Source: Symsagittifera roscoffensis (Eukaryota; Xenacoelomorpha; Acoela; Convolutidae). Taken from it: DNA of 64,000 nucleotides. The notes beneath the pieces are model-generated. The model worked only from the letters and a program-made list of their open reading frames with translations, did not search any database and had not been told where the DNA came from. The position numbers and the translations under genes are program-made. The stretch is from positions 35,847,436-35,911,435 of the forward strand of contig NC_087068.1 of assembly GCF_963678635.1 (NCBI RefSeq). The letters run 5' to 3'. Each line of letters opens with the position of its first letter. Positions within the stretch are counted from its first letter, which is position 1. Positions 47,601 through 56,055 of the stretch are shown here, piece after piece.

Positions 47601-50600
47601 TTTATCGAATTTAATTCACTCGTTACCATGAAGAATTTTTCATCTAGATTTTCTGAAAGCGTATAGACATTTTCAGATATTTGGCTGGCGAAGTCAGAGA
47701 GTTTGGCAATGTTTTCAGCATTTTTTTAGACTTATCATTGCAGGATCCAAAAACTCCTCGTATCCCACAATCTGCTGTTTTTCCTAGTAGAAATCCACCT
47801 CCGAAAAGTTCAACTGATGCTAGGGCTGCAATAGCTAAGGCGGGTGCTCATTTTTGCCTCAGATTGGATTTCAGTTGTTGTTCATGAAGGAATGAGGCCG
47901 TATATTTACGCAAGGATGCATGTTCCTGTTTGGCTAAAGAAACATCGTTTTTCACTTGATGAAACAGCCAGTCGACATCAAAGGTTGAATCATCCTTGGT
48001 GAAGTTGGACGAGAAGTTCAAATGGCAAAATAAGCTGGGTTGTGTCCACATTTCAGCTAGTTGTTTCAGGAAGTCCTCATGTTCATCACGAATATTGAGT
48101 TGAAAATTTGGAAAAGGGACTAAGATTTCAATGGGAATGAAATTTTCTGCTAGGAGAACTTTCGGTTCATAATTGAAGATGATTGCATTTTCCAAAACCG
48201 TCTCTGATAGTTTATCTGAGTTGATGTCGAAATTCCATTGTGATTAGACCGTGTTGAGTGCTATGAAAGTTAAATACATTTTATTTAATGTAGTTTGAGA
48301 TTTTCAGATCCTTTGAAAACTGAACTTGTCCTTGATTTTATTTATTGTTCCGTGCATTTGGGCCTGTGAAGAAAATAACGTGTTAGAGAAGAAGCTGTTG
48401 TGTTGTGATGGAGAAGTGTGAATTAATGAGGAGGGGCCGTGAGTCAGAGATTGGATGGGAGTAGGTGAGGATGGGAAGAGAGAGGTTAATGGGGGAGATG
48501 TTGGATATGATCTCAGCATGAACATGTGTTTTGTTGTGGTGCCTTTTCATGTTCTCTTCTTGTTTTGGAAGATAGTATTTAGAAGTGCCTTGAACTAGAT
48601 CAGGTCTAAAACAATTAGAGATAGGTAAACGTAAAATTAGTTGTTGTTCTGTTCAATGTGCTTTTCGATTGATTAAAAAGTAAAACCTGATTTACTTTTT
48701 GATGAAATTTAAGAATTGGGGTACTTGTGTTTTTCGTCAGCAAGATAAATCATGTTTATTGCGTCATTTTTTCTCTACTCTCAAGTAAAACTAGCCTGTA
48801 TGTGTTTCTGTTTACTCTTGCATGATTTTTTTTTATTATTATTTTTTTTTGTTGCATGTTTTTCTTTTATTTTTTTCAGATAAGTGAGTGCAATTTTATA
48901 GTGCAACATTGACAAAACACTTTTGGACCCAGTTGTTCGATACAATTCTTTTCGACACATTTCGGAAGAACAGATACGTGAGTTGCGCTAAAGCCTTTAA
49001 AAAATCTGGATGGCAGAGGAATGAAATCCTGGAACGAGGTCACTCAAAAGGCAAAAGAAGAGGGACTGAGTGAATTCCTGGACAAAAAAATATGCTGGTT
49101 TGAAAAACATGCTGGTATGCAGCCGTAAATGGAGTTTAGGGATGTGACATCTGGCATTCAAAATGGGTATTCCCAAGCCGCCCTTAGACCACAAAAAGTA
49201 TGTAGAGGGCAGCGCCTTTAAAAATGTGTATCAGCTCTTCCTGGGACTCAAGGCTTAATAACAGCAATAAATCGATAGGAAAAATCTGCAGAAGAGTGTT
49301 TAAGTTATAACCAAAAAAATATAAATGTTAAAAAAATCAAAATCATCTATCATTGTTTGAAGCGTCCTGTTGCTTTTCCGAGGCGGATCTGGATTTCGTG
49401 TGAGACGTCACCATCGAGTTGCAGGCAGCAACCTGCAACTCGATGGTGACGTGTCACACGAAATCCAGATCCGCCTCGGAAAAGCAACAGGACGCTTCAA
49501 ACAATTAGACAAGCTCTGGAAACAAAGATCAGTCCCGACCAGAATCAAATCGAAAGTATACAAAGCATGTGTCGAAAGCGTGCTCCTGTATGGATGTGAA
49601 CCCTGGCCAGTCAAGGCATCCGATACTCAACGCCTCGACTCCTTCAACTGCAGATGCCTGAGAAACCTTGGTGCTCCGACAGACACCATGAGTTCCACCG
49701 TACAACAAAGACGCCTCAAATGGCTAGGGCACACCCTACGCATGGAACCCAACATGATACCCAACGCATGCCTGGAATTTGAGAAAGCCGACAACTGGAA
49801 GATACCCCCCGGTGGAGTAAAGAACTCATGGAGACGGTTAGTGAAGAAGGAACTCCGCCCATTCTTGAAACCCCAAAAAATGACCCACAAGAACTGGGAG
49901 GCAAGCTGTTTCGATTTGGCCAAAGATACTGCACTGAACAGGCCGCAGTGGAAAGCAATTGTGAGAGATATACATATGGCGGGCAATGGGCAGTAATGCT
50001 CGAAAACGCCCTACGACGACGACGACGACTGACTTTTCAATAGCCGCATGGAGTCCATATACGCAAGGCCTGATGAAATCAGAGATACTTTTACCAATCT
50101 AATGAGTTGTGTGATCAATGTAGAACTCACCGAAAATAAAGGAAACGAATTAGAGTTAGTTCTGAATGTCTAAAAGCTGTTTTAAAACATGACACTTAAG
50201 TAATTGCATAGTTCTGATGAGGTTAATTTCAACAATAATTTACCTGAAAATTGTAAACGAAAGGAATAGTTGACCTCCATGGTCCAAGGCTCACTTTTTT
50301 GTTGTGTCTTAATGAAGAGACGGTGTCAAAATGTGGCCAAACCGCGTAAATTCTCATCAATATAAAAACTCTGAAATCTAGTTCTCAAACGTAAAAGTTT
50401 GTGAAGTTAAAAGTAAAATAAAGCGCATAACCCACAACATCGTGCAAAACTCAGCGACTAAAAAAAATTGAATTAAAAAACTATAGGAAAGATTTGCACG
50501 AAAATTAGTGAAATAAAAACCAAAAAACTATGACAACAAGAGCAACAGCTTGTGCACGGAAACCGTACCTGAACAAAAGTGCCCTTTTTGTATAATTTAT

Positions 50601-51075
50601 GTTTTTTGACACTCAATTACACTAAGATGGGAAAGTGTAGTTGAGCTGTCTTTTTTAAACATACTTCTGTTGGCAAGTAACACTCATCAATCCTTGCACA
50701 CTCACCTTTTAATAGCCGCATGGAGTCCATTTCTTCGGCCGCTAAATTGCAGACTTCATTTATGGTGCCAACTAATGCATCCAGCTGCTTCTTTGTGAGA
50801 GTAACGGTTTCCTCGTTATTCTCTGCATTATTCTTCATTCTGGTTGCTACTGGTTTCGCCACAGTTTTTGGCTTAGCTTGAGTGTTTTTTATATCTTCAG
50901 CTCTATAGCAAGCATCAGAAATGATAAATTATATTTGAAACAAACTTTTACAGTAGGAATATCACACATAATTCGAAATCAGCGAAAGCTTACTTTTCTG
51001 TGTCAACCTGTTTTACAACGGGTTTCTTTTTAACAGGCGGCTGAACGACTTTCCCTCGCGCACCTCTCGGGGCTA
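32664..51075 (-). CDS. CCDC66: CCDC66 orthologue, 17 readable exons
   Basis: Centrosome/centriolar-satellite and ciliary coiled-coil protein. Minus-strand exons with matching phases: 51075-50994, 50902-50706, 43793-43448, 43331-43314, 43168-42777, 42571-42303, 42113-42053, 41832-41777, 39851-39504 (weak donor), 38993-38791, 36704-36617, 36337-36050, 35908-35602, 34966-34763, 34452-34246, 33627-33347, 32723-32664 (stop TAG). Landmarks in the order of human CCDC66 are TLTKKQLDALVGTI near the N-terminus, LTLMEKKRLQWEEQ, FKALIDPAEAERQRNKREKQ leading into the EQR-rich helix EAKRLAKEEEKRKQKQEEYE, RPENLRQKKKETLNR, SSRYVDPN, and the C-terminus ERHDAVLKQLSSLRQ joined to GLIEKQRE. The 43331-43314 exon is only 18 bases. 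The first coding exon is not certain: an ATG at 51448 with donor CCAA|GTGTCA would give the right phase. The intron between 50706 and 43793 is 6.9 kb and filled with retroelement remains. Confidence 0.88.
33347..33627 (-). CDS. CCDC66: CCDC66 penultimate exon
   Basis: Acceptor TTTCAG|TA, donor CGTCAG|GTAGCA. A Gln/His/Ser-rich segment with a QQQHHHHQ tract ends in AIERHDAVLKQLSSLRQ, matching the conserved C-terminal helix. Continues in phase 0 into GLIEKQREYNNQ of the last exon (32723-32664). Confidence 0.88.
35022..35485. mobile_element. MITE with GAGTAATGAACG terminal inverted repeats
   Basis: Starts 'agccaactgacagttgg' (a perfect 15-base palindrome CCAACTGACAGTTGG) followed by 'aaaagagtaatgaacg', and ends 'gttcattactctt', the inverse of the second motif. 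Lies in an intron of CCDC66. Same family as 40350-40832. Confidence 0.75.
36050..36704 (-). CDS. CCDC66: CCDC66 core coiled-coil, two exons (36704-36617, 36337-36050)
   Basis: First exon: NEFGRFKALIDPAEAERQ and a following KREKQQEH, equal to the conserved segment ALLDPAQIEERDRRRQKQ of the human protein. Second exon: KEVQRQIEAKRLAKEEEKRK continuing the helix, then a loop rich in Gln and Pro. Donors GTT|GTGAGT and CAG|GTAAAA; both joins are phase 0. Confidence 0.88.
37690..38720 (-). pseudogene. Non-LTR retrotransposon reverse transcriptase remnant
   Basis: Translated pieces in minus-strand order: FDTIPHNLLL near 38640, YGLPQGSVLGP near 38520 (RT motif B region), LFADDTLI near 38410 (the catalytic F-A-D-D box), a YLGLVIDCKLKFKEHI-like piece near 38190, and YVKTVYEYGAPMF near 38040. 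These are the classical order of LINE RT motifs of the jockey/CR1 kind. Stops and frame changes separate the pieces, so it is dead. Sits in the CCDC66 intron between 38791 and 36704. Confidence 0.85.
39153..39310. repeat. 35-bp minisatellite, five copies
   Basis: The unit begins GAGCACCAATGTTGCCCCGG and starts at 39153, 39188, 39223, 39258 and 39293. Copies differ at only a few positions. It lies just after the CCDC66 exon 39851-39504, in DNA where a minus-strand frame remains open from that exon. Confidence 0.95.
39905..41530. repeat. Array of related MITE-like units including a 355-bp perfect tandem duplication
   Basis: Units sharing 'gagaaaactggatcaa', 'ttttattccgctgg', 'agacctatataagag' and 'cattcatta(c/t)tctt' follow each other at about 39905, 40350, 40836 and 41191. 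The last two are offset by 355 bases and appear identical over their length. Terminal motif CGTTCATTACTCTT faces AAGAGTAATGAACG. All lie in one CCDC66 intron. Confidence 0.85.
42777..43168 (-). CDS. CCDC66: CCDC66 exon with LTLMEKKRLQWEEQ
   Basis: Acceptor TATTTCAG|T, donor AGAAAA|GTAAGAG. An Arg/Lys/Pro-rich region ends in PLTLMEKKRLQWEEQK, corresponding to the repeated KKxQWxxELxxQ coiled-coil motif of CCDC66 proteins. Confidence 0.85.
43448..43793 (-). CDS. CCDC66: CCDC66 exon, Lys/Pro-rich linker
   Basis: Acceptor CTAATTTAG|AT, donor CTCAG|GTATTT. Reads TRDNLAVEAEESISARIRQT then a long Lys-rich low-complexity stretch with PGTNSKDKKMTASQKKFADP. It is the first exon downstream of the 6.9-kb intron. 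Confidence 0.8.
44100..44560. repeat. Degenerate tandem units of about 180 bp
   Basis: Pieces 'ctc(a/g)tcaaa..', 'agtccactaagcc', 'agaccagtaagccgattt' and 'agttcactatgcc' recur with similar flanks ('atata(a)gcc', 'aaaatttttt'). Low-quality repeat in the giant CCDC66 intron. Confidence 0.4.
46140..48525 (-). pseudogene. Retroviral-type envelope-like gene remnant (errantivirus-like), broken
   Basis: A chain of minus-strand frames (48195-47848, 47584-47201, 47112-46894, 46875-46600, 46705-46448, 46435-46226) reads as one ancient protein in the right order but with frame changes and stops between pieces. Features include an ectodomain-like helical region, regularly spaced cysteines and long hydrophobic strands, as in F-type/errantivirus envelope proteins. 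Similar envelope-like ORFs occur in retroelements of marine invertebrates; this comparison is from general recollection, not a search. It lies in the 6.9-kb CCDC66 intron in the same orientation. It cannot be functional as it stands. No gag or pol was seen beside it. Confidence 0.5.
49352..49505. repeat. 74-bp-arm foldback at the broken 5' end of a LINE fragment
   Basis: Arms 49352-49425 and 49432-49505 are reverse complements with a single mismatch and a 6-base loop. The right arm encodes the start of the RT fragment that follows; the left arm is its inverted copy. Such perfect pairing implies a recent event. Confidence 0.97.
49432..50038 (+). pseudogene. Truncated non-LTR retrotransposon, C-terminal RT/thumb region
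   Basis: The open frame to 49996 reads HEIQIRLGKATGRFKQLDKL, IKSKVYKACVESVLLYGCEP and CLRNLGAP, the typical thumb/connection part of LINE reverse transcriptases after the catalytic box. The 5' part with the polymerase active site is missing; the break coincides with the foldback. The tail ends with a GAC microsatellite ('cgacgacgacgacgac') at 50015-50030, as in several LINE 3' ends. It lies antisense to CCDC66 in the 6.9-kb intron. GC content is clearly higher than that of the flanks, suggesting a recent arrival. Confidence 0.88.
50706..50902 (-). CDS. CCDC66: CCDC66 exon with N-terminal LTxxQL motif
   Basis: Acceptor GCTATAG|A, donor AAAAG|GTGAGT. The central part TVTLTKKQLDALVGTINEV lines up with the vertebrate segment around LTxDQLxxIL. 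Exits in phase 1 with G, completed by AT of the exon at 43793 to give Asp. A 20-base piece of this exon is duplicated at 50039-50058. Confidence 0.85.
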
Positions 51076-53185
51076 CTGAAATAAAAATGAGACCAAATAA
51101 AAAAAAACTTAAATAAACACTATTTAACTTTGTTACTCATTATTACTCTCGCGACATTAGTCGAAAAAACGAAACAAGCAAATTATTCGGCTACCATTTC
51201 AATATAATATCCTATCTGCTAACTTCTTTTGAAACAAGAATTTTGAGTATTGAGGTTCACCTACTTCCAGATGGCAGCATGATTTGGAGTTGTCCATTAT
51301 TTGAAGCCAAAAGCAATCCTTGCCTAAAACGATACTATTGAACTCATTTTTCCGAATTTCATGAAGAAGATGTGTTTCGAAATAAAAATCCAAATTAAAA
51401 TTCAATAAAAATAACGAACCCTAAGTTGACACTTGGAGGCTCTTTCATTGTAATCTGAAAGAAATTAGTTGCTGTTTTCAGCTGCTTAGGTAAATCAGAA
51501 GATCAGAAGGTCGAAAGTAACTGTAACATTCGCCCAAATACTACACAGCGACGGAGCTTAGAAAAAGTACCTATTAACGACAGGCAGGCGTCAGTTACCT
51601 TAATCCTACTCGTTTTTCACCGTCTCGACCTTGCCAGTTGATTTTCTGGTCTGTTTAGGGCTAAGTAAAAAGTTACTATTTTTAGGCCATCAGTCAAACG
51701 AATTTTGATCAGCTTTCGTTTACATGCGAACACAACCACATAGCTGAGTCTCGGATCCTCAGACTACGTGATTGTCATTAAAAACACGGCTCGAACAACC
51801 TATTTTAACATGTTTTTGTGTGACAGTTCTATATTAAATCCATTGGAGATGGATTGACCCTTTCCTCTTTCTAGCTACTCATATTCTAATATATCAAATA
51901 ATACCGGTGTTAATTCAGACTTCTACGACATCCAAGTAGCTACAAAGTCAGTTTTATATAGTCCTTTCACGTAAAACAGTCTCTGGGGGACCAAGCCTCC
52001 GCTCCCGTAATCTTCCTGAGATAACGTTCTTATCTCTTCCAATTTGTGGCACGGGAGGGTTCCGTGGAATATTCCTTCCCCACTGAAGCTTCCTTCTCCG
52101 CCAATTTCCGCTGCTAAGAGTCTTATCGTGTGTTGTTGCCACGATAAGAGGCTTCGTTTTTTTCGTCTCTTGTGCGACCGTTTTCCACAATATTTTTCGT
52201 TGTTCTGTTTTTTCGTCGTTTTCAGTCAAAATGGCCGTCTTTTTTGTATTTCTGAGAAATATCCACTCTTCAATCGAAATTTTAAAAATAAAAATTCAAG
52301 AATGTTCCTACCCTCCTTCGCAATACTTTTTCGTTCCTGAGGCCTTTATTCGTTTTTTTTCGTGTCGTCGGAAGGTTGCGCTGTGTCAATCTGGCAGAAT
52401 GGCACATACTCCCCGGACAAGTCCCCATCAATGTCCCTATTGATCGCATAACACCGGGTTATCGTCAAGTAGTGTTCCAGTTCTCTGTAATCAATCTAAC
52501 AAATCGCATAAGAAAATGAAATTTATCTACTCCACCTCAACTCACTACGTATTCACAAATGGCATCATACTACATTTCACTGCTTTTCAACATTTTCACA
52601 AAATTCGCATCATGAGGAGTGTCCTAGATAAAATTTCTTTTCTGACTACTTTCTTCGTCTTGCCATAAAACTTCTTTTTGCTCTTTGTGATTAAAAAATG
52701 GGACGTGGCACGGCCACGCACCCGTTAAAATTAACTTAACATCACTCACCAAGTATAATCAGTTATTTATGCGGTCTTTCAATATTAAAACTAAGAAACT
52801 CTGTGGCTAGGAAAGTTATTGAGTCACTCACCCTTCTCGAGCGAGTTTACCCAAACTTACCATGTCGCCACACAGTGAAATTGTGTCTTACACAGGTTAA
52901 AAACTTCAGTCATGTTTAAATAGGTAAATATACTCACCTATGTTCTATATATATATATATATACATAAATAGTACAACTAAAATTCTCTTTCAACAATTT
53001 TAACAATTGTAACAATTTTCAAAGTTTGGTTTGACCAAACTAAATCAAAACAAAAAATTTAACAAGTTCAATAATCAAAACTTGGTTGATTGGTTCGAGT
53101 TTTAACACACAAAGACAATCAAGTTTTCTCTCCTTCTCTTTTCTTCTTTGCTCACGTCTTCACTTGTTCTCTTCGTTCATCATCT
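51076..53185. other. Region between CCDC66 and the GC-rich ORF block
   Basis: Holds a possible CCDC66 first coding exon near 51459-51433 (ATG at 51448), a splice-like segment at 51660-51605, a pol-end-like motif at 52396-52443, and a TA microsatellite at about 52948-52964. No complete gene was recognised. A GC-rich inverted 'gtggcacggccac' lies at 52704-52716. Confidence 0.45.
52390..52445 (-). repeat. Echo of the integrase-ORF 3' end
   Basis: On the minus strand this reads 'cgatcaatagggacattgatgg' then 'cttgtccggggagt'; the end of the integrase frame at 63106-63150 reads 'cgatcgacggggacgtcgatgg' then 'tttgtccggggagt'. It is a diverged copy of the last codons of the pol ORF, now out of frame, suggesting another related element ended here. 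Confidence 0.55.
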
Positions 53186-55015
53186 TCATTCCATCGCTTC
53201 TCCATCCTGATTTTCAGCTTCGCTGTCTTCTAGGACTTTCTCCAGCATGTCCATGGAGTTGCGGGCCGTGCCCCAACTCTCCTGTTCCAACAGCCTCGGT
53301 TTGCAACAAGGTAGCAAGTCCACATTCACCTTTTGCTCCCGGTTCCTGCAAAAGCTGTTGTGAAGAGATAGGCTCACATTTATTTCTAGGTCAACTCTTA
53401 AGACCTCTTTCTTCTCATCTTCAGTTACACAAGGCGCTCCAGCTACTCGCTTCACCGCCGTGGTGACCGCGTTTCTGTGCGTCAGGAATGCTCTCTTATA
53501 GGCTCCCGGTCCTATATCTAGCTGGAAAGATTGATAGGCTTCCGTGTTCCTCGACATGTGACGCTTCGCGCGTTCATACATCCATGATGTCATCACCGCA
53601 CGGAACCAAGGCATCAATCTTTGCTTTGACCATATTCTTTCAATGGCTTTGGGTATTCTCAGAACCTTGCAGGTGGTTCTGAAAAGATCCAATTCACGAC
53701 TCATCTTCACGTTGCTCAGCTGCTCAGGAGTCGGCACGGCCGTCTCCTGTTCACTCGTGTCCGCGTTAGCCTCCAACCATCTCACTGCCAGCATGGCACT
53801 AACCACCACGATTGACACCTGTTGATTCTGATCGGGCAACTCCGTAGAGTACAACTCCTCCACGTCCCATACTAGCATCAGATTCCCGCGTTTGGGGTAC
53901 CACAACGTCTGCGCCAAGCAGTGGCAAGGATACTCCCCATGGGTTCTCACTATGTTCCTTCGGGTCCGATACCCTGAGGCCCCCAGCAACGGTTCCACCT
54001 CCATCAGGATTCTGTGTAAATCGTCTTTCTCTTGTATGGTGGGGAATTCAGTGGGTAACGCTCCACTCGCTTTCTGCTTCTGGAACTCACTCACATTACC
54101 TTCGTTCAATCTCATGAACTCTTCACCCACTACATCTTGCAACTCGCCTTCAGATCTCTTCGGGACTGCCCGAAAGATCTTTGCCAACAAATCAAATGAC
54201 ATCTCCGACATTCTGGCCAACCTCAGGCACTTTGGCACAGAGAGAAGTTGGTCAATCAACACCTGCTGCGTCCTCGCATCCATCACCACCATGTGTGTAG
54301 GATACCTACTATTGCAATATGGTGCGGAGCTTGAACCCACCAGATATTTTGAACCAGTAGGTTTATGATAGGCTTCACTATCTTTCAGATTCATTTCGTT
54401 CTCCAGAACTTCTCGCCAGCCCCTGATCTTCTGCTCTGTCTGCAATGCTCCAGGGAACACTTCCACGCTGAGGGACGTCACTAGCTCATGGGCACGCTCC
54501 AGGCGCTCAAGCGATTCTATCGAACTCGTCATGCTACAAAATCCCAAGGCTGTGATCAAATTTACATCCGTCAGCCCATGACAGTCCGCGACCAACTCCA
54601 TGCCACTCTTATCCGACATGCTCAATCTTCCGTACAATCGTGCCAGTTGTCGATGCTGCTCGCTCAGCGTAATCAGGCAGTGTCCCAAATTGCAAACATG
54701 TCCTTCCATCCCACTATGTTGAGCCAAGCATGTGCCTTGCTTCAACCAATTGCTCGATGGACTTTCCTCGGATAGCTCCGTGGATGGGTTGCTCTTCCGC
54801 TTCGTCAACCTCATGGCCAGCAAATGGTGTATCATGGCCAGATCATGTAAACTCGCCTCATCATCCAGAACTAACGTGATATCCGCCGTCATGTCCCAGA
54901 TTAAACCGGCGTTAGGATGAGGACACCAAGAAGGCTTCATGAGTTCCCACATCGTTACTAGACTGGTTTTCAAGGGACCGTCCCAAGAACCATAATCAAA
55001 CTCACTTGCCCCTTT
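53186..55015 (-). CDS. Large ORF of the GC-rich block, unknown function (595 codons)
   Basis: Open frame ending at 53186. Its published-length start at 54973 would be a TTG; in fact this frame is open further upstream to about 55015, overlapping the 232-codon ORF and reading SEFDYGSWDGPLKTS into it. The first in-frame ATG encodes TMWELMKPSW. The content is mostly helical, with Leu, Met and Arg-rich segments, several cysteines and an acidic C-terminus (VLEDSEAENQDGEAME). No domain recognised. It lies -1 to the frame before it, with a candidate slip at AAAGGGG (55015-55009). Probably the C-terminal part of a longer product of the element. Confidence 0.65.
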   Translation of the reverse strand, partial: KGASEFDYGSWDGPLKTSLVTMWELMKPSWCPHPNAGLIWDMTADITLVLDDEASLHDLAMIHHLLAMRLTKRKSNPSTELSEESPSSNWLKQGTCLAQHSGMEGHVCNLGHCLITLSEQHRQLARLYGRLSMSDKSGMELVADCHGLTDVNLITALGFCSMTSSIESLERLERAHELVTSLSVEVFPGALQTEQKIRGWREVLENEMNLKDSEAYHKPTGSKYLVGSSSAPYCNSRYPTHMVVMDARTQQVLIDQLLSVPKCLRLARMSEMSFDLLAKIFRAVPKRSEGELQDVVGEEFMRLNEGNVSEFQKQKASGALPTEFPTIQEKDDLHRILMEVEPLLGASGYRTRRNIVRTHGEYPCHCLAQTLWYPKRGNLMLVWDVEELYSTELPDQNQQVSIVVVSAMLAVRWLEANADTSEQETAVPTPEQLSNVKMSRELDLFRTTCKVLRIPKAIERIWSKQRLMPWFRAVMTSWMYERAKRHMSRNTEAYQSFQLDIGPGAYKRAFLTHRNAVTTAVKRVAGAPCVTEDEKKEVLRVDLEINVSLSLHNSFCRNREQKVNVDLLPCCKPRLLEQESWGTARNSMDMLEKVLEDSEAENQDGEAME

Positions 55016-55680
55016 AGCTCGGGAACCGAGGGTTCGACCATTCGTTCTTCCAAGATAAATCCCAGCTTGGGTTGTTCCACCATCAGCATTCCAGTTTCTT
55101 TAATCCGTTCAATCCAGAAATTGAGTACTATGACTTGCTCATAGTCGAAGTACGCTTCCCTGGCTTCTTCATTCACGAAGGGATTATACGCCATCCCCGG
55201 TATGCCCGACACATATTGGAACGACTTCAGTCTCCCTAGTGTTGCAAAGTCTTTTTGTCCCTTGACTGCTTCAATCAACTCCCGGCTCACTTTCAATTCT
55301 TTGTTGGAATATCTTCTCACTTCTTCCAACTTGCGATAGCTCTCCATGTCATTCGACTCCTTATTTGGTACAGTCAACGGCATATCCTGATATAGTTCCA
55401 GGAGTGCCCTAAGGAAGTTCCTTTCGCAATCAACTCCCTTATGCCGAATGATCTTTATACATTCTCCCAAAACAGGAGTGGGGATACGATCCACCACGAA
55501 CCTGACAAAGCAAAGGGCATCCTTACGCTTAGCCCATGCTATCGCAGAATCGTCTTTCGAAATCAACGCTCGCAGAGCTTCCATCAACTCCAGCTCCTGT
55601 TCCCGTGATTTCGAATCATTACTGGCTTCATATTCCGCCTTCTTGATGCCCATCAAGCACCAAGCCAACCGTACTTGCTA
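54970..55680 (-). CDS. Middle ORF of the GC-rich block, same frame as the ORF before it
   Basis: The 232-codon frame (55668-54970) is separated from the 125-codon frame (56055-55678) only by one in-frame TAG at 55680-55678 (context TAG CAA GTA). After the stop it continues QVRLAWCLMGIKKAEYEASN. Helical and charged, no known domain. It ends in TGA at 54972-54970 while the -1 frame stays open into the next ORF. Confidence 0.6.
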
Positions 55681-56055
55681 GTCAGTTCTCGTGCACGGAT
55701 GAGCCAGGTACGCTGCCACCGTCGCAGGTGCATGCATCGTCTCGTCGAAGTATCTCTGGAGGGCCGCCCTCCAGGAAATTTCTAGTAGTTTTTCCAATCC
55801 GATTTCGTTCGCTTCAGAGGACATTACCGTGCCGTATTCTTTCCGATTTAAGTTTGAATTCTCCGTAAGCTCTTTCAGATATTCCTGCATGGCTCGCTTC
55901 TCGCTCCAAGCCATCAGGTGCCATCTCGCGGAGTTTCTCGCTTTCAACATCTCCACATAACCCCTTGCTGGATCTCCCATGTGGACCGATTCCGGCACAG
56001 TGACTCGACTGTACTCGACCACGTCGAGTTGTCCTTCCAGTTTCAACTTGGCCAT
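55678..56055 (-). CDS. 125-codon ORF overlapping the 1318-codon ORF
   Basis: ATG at 56055-56053 overlaps the last codons of the upstream ORF (stop at 56045-56043) in the -1 frame: sequence ACATGGCCAAGTTGA holds both start and stop. Reads MAKLKLEGQLDVVEYSRVTV and ends HPCTRTD before TAG. No recognised domain. A coupled start or a -1 shift would both explain the arrangement. Confidence 0.6.
   Translation of the reverse strand: MAKLKLEGQLDVVEYSRVTVPESVHMGDPARGYVEMLKARNSARWHLMAWSEKRAMQEYLKELTENSNLNRKEYGTVMSSEANEIGLEKLLEISWRAALQRYFDETMHAPATVAAYLAHPCTRTD

Noticed and set aside
51954-52229. 91-codon minus-strand ORF
   Set aside because: Lys/Arg-rich frame without domain; may be part of a retroelement 3' region but not supported as a gene.
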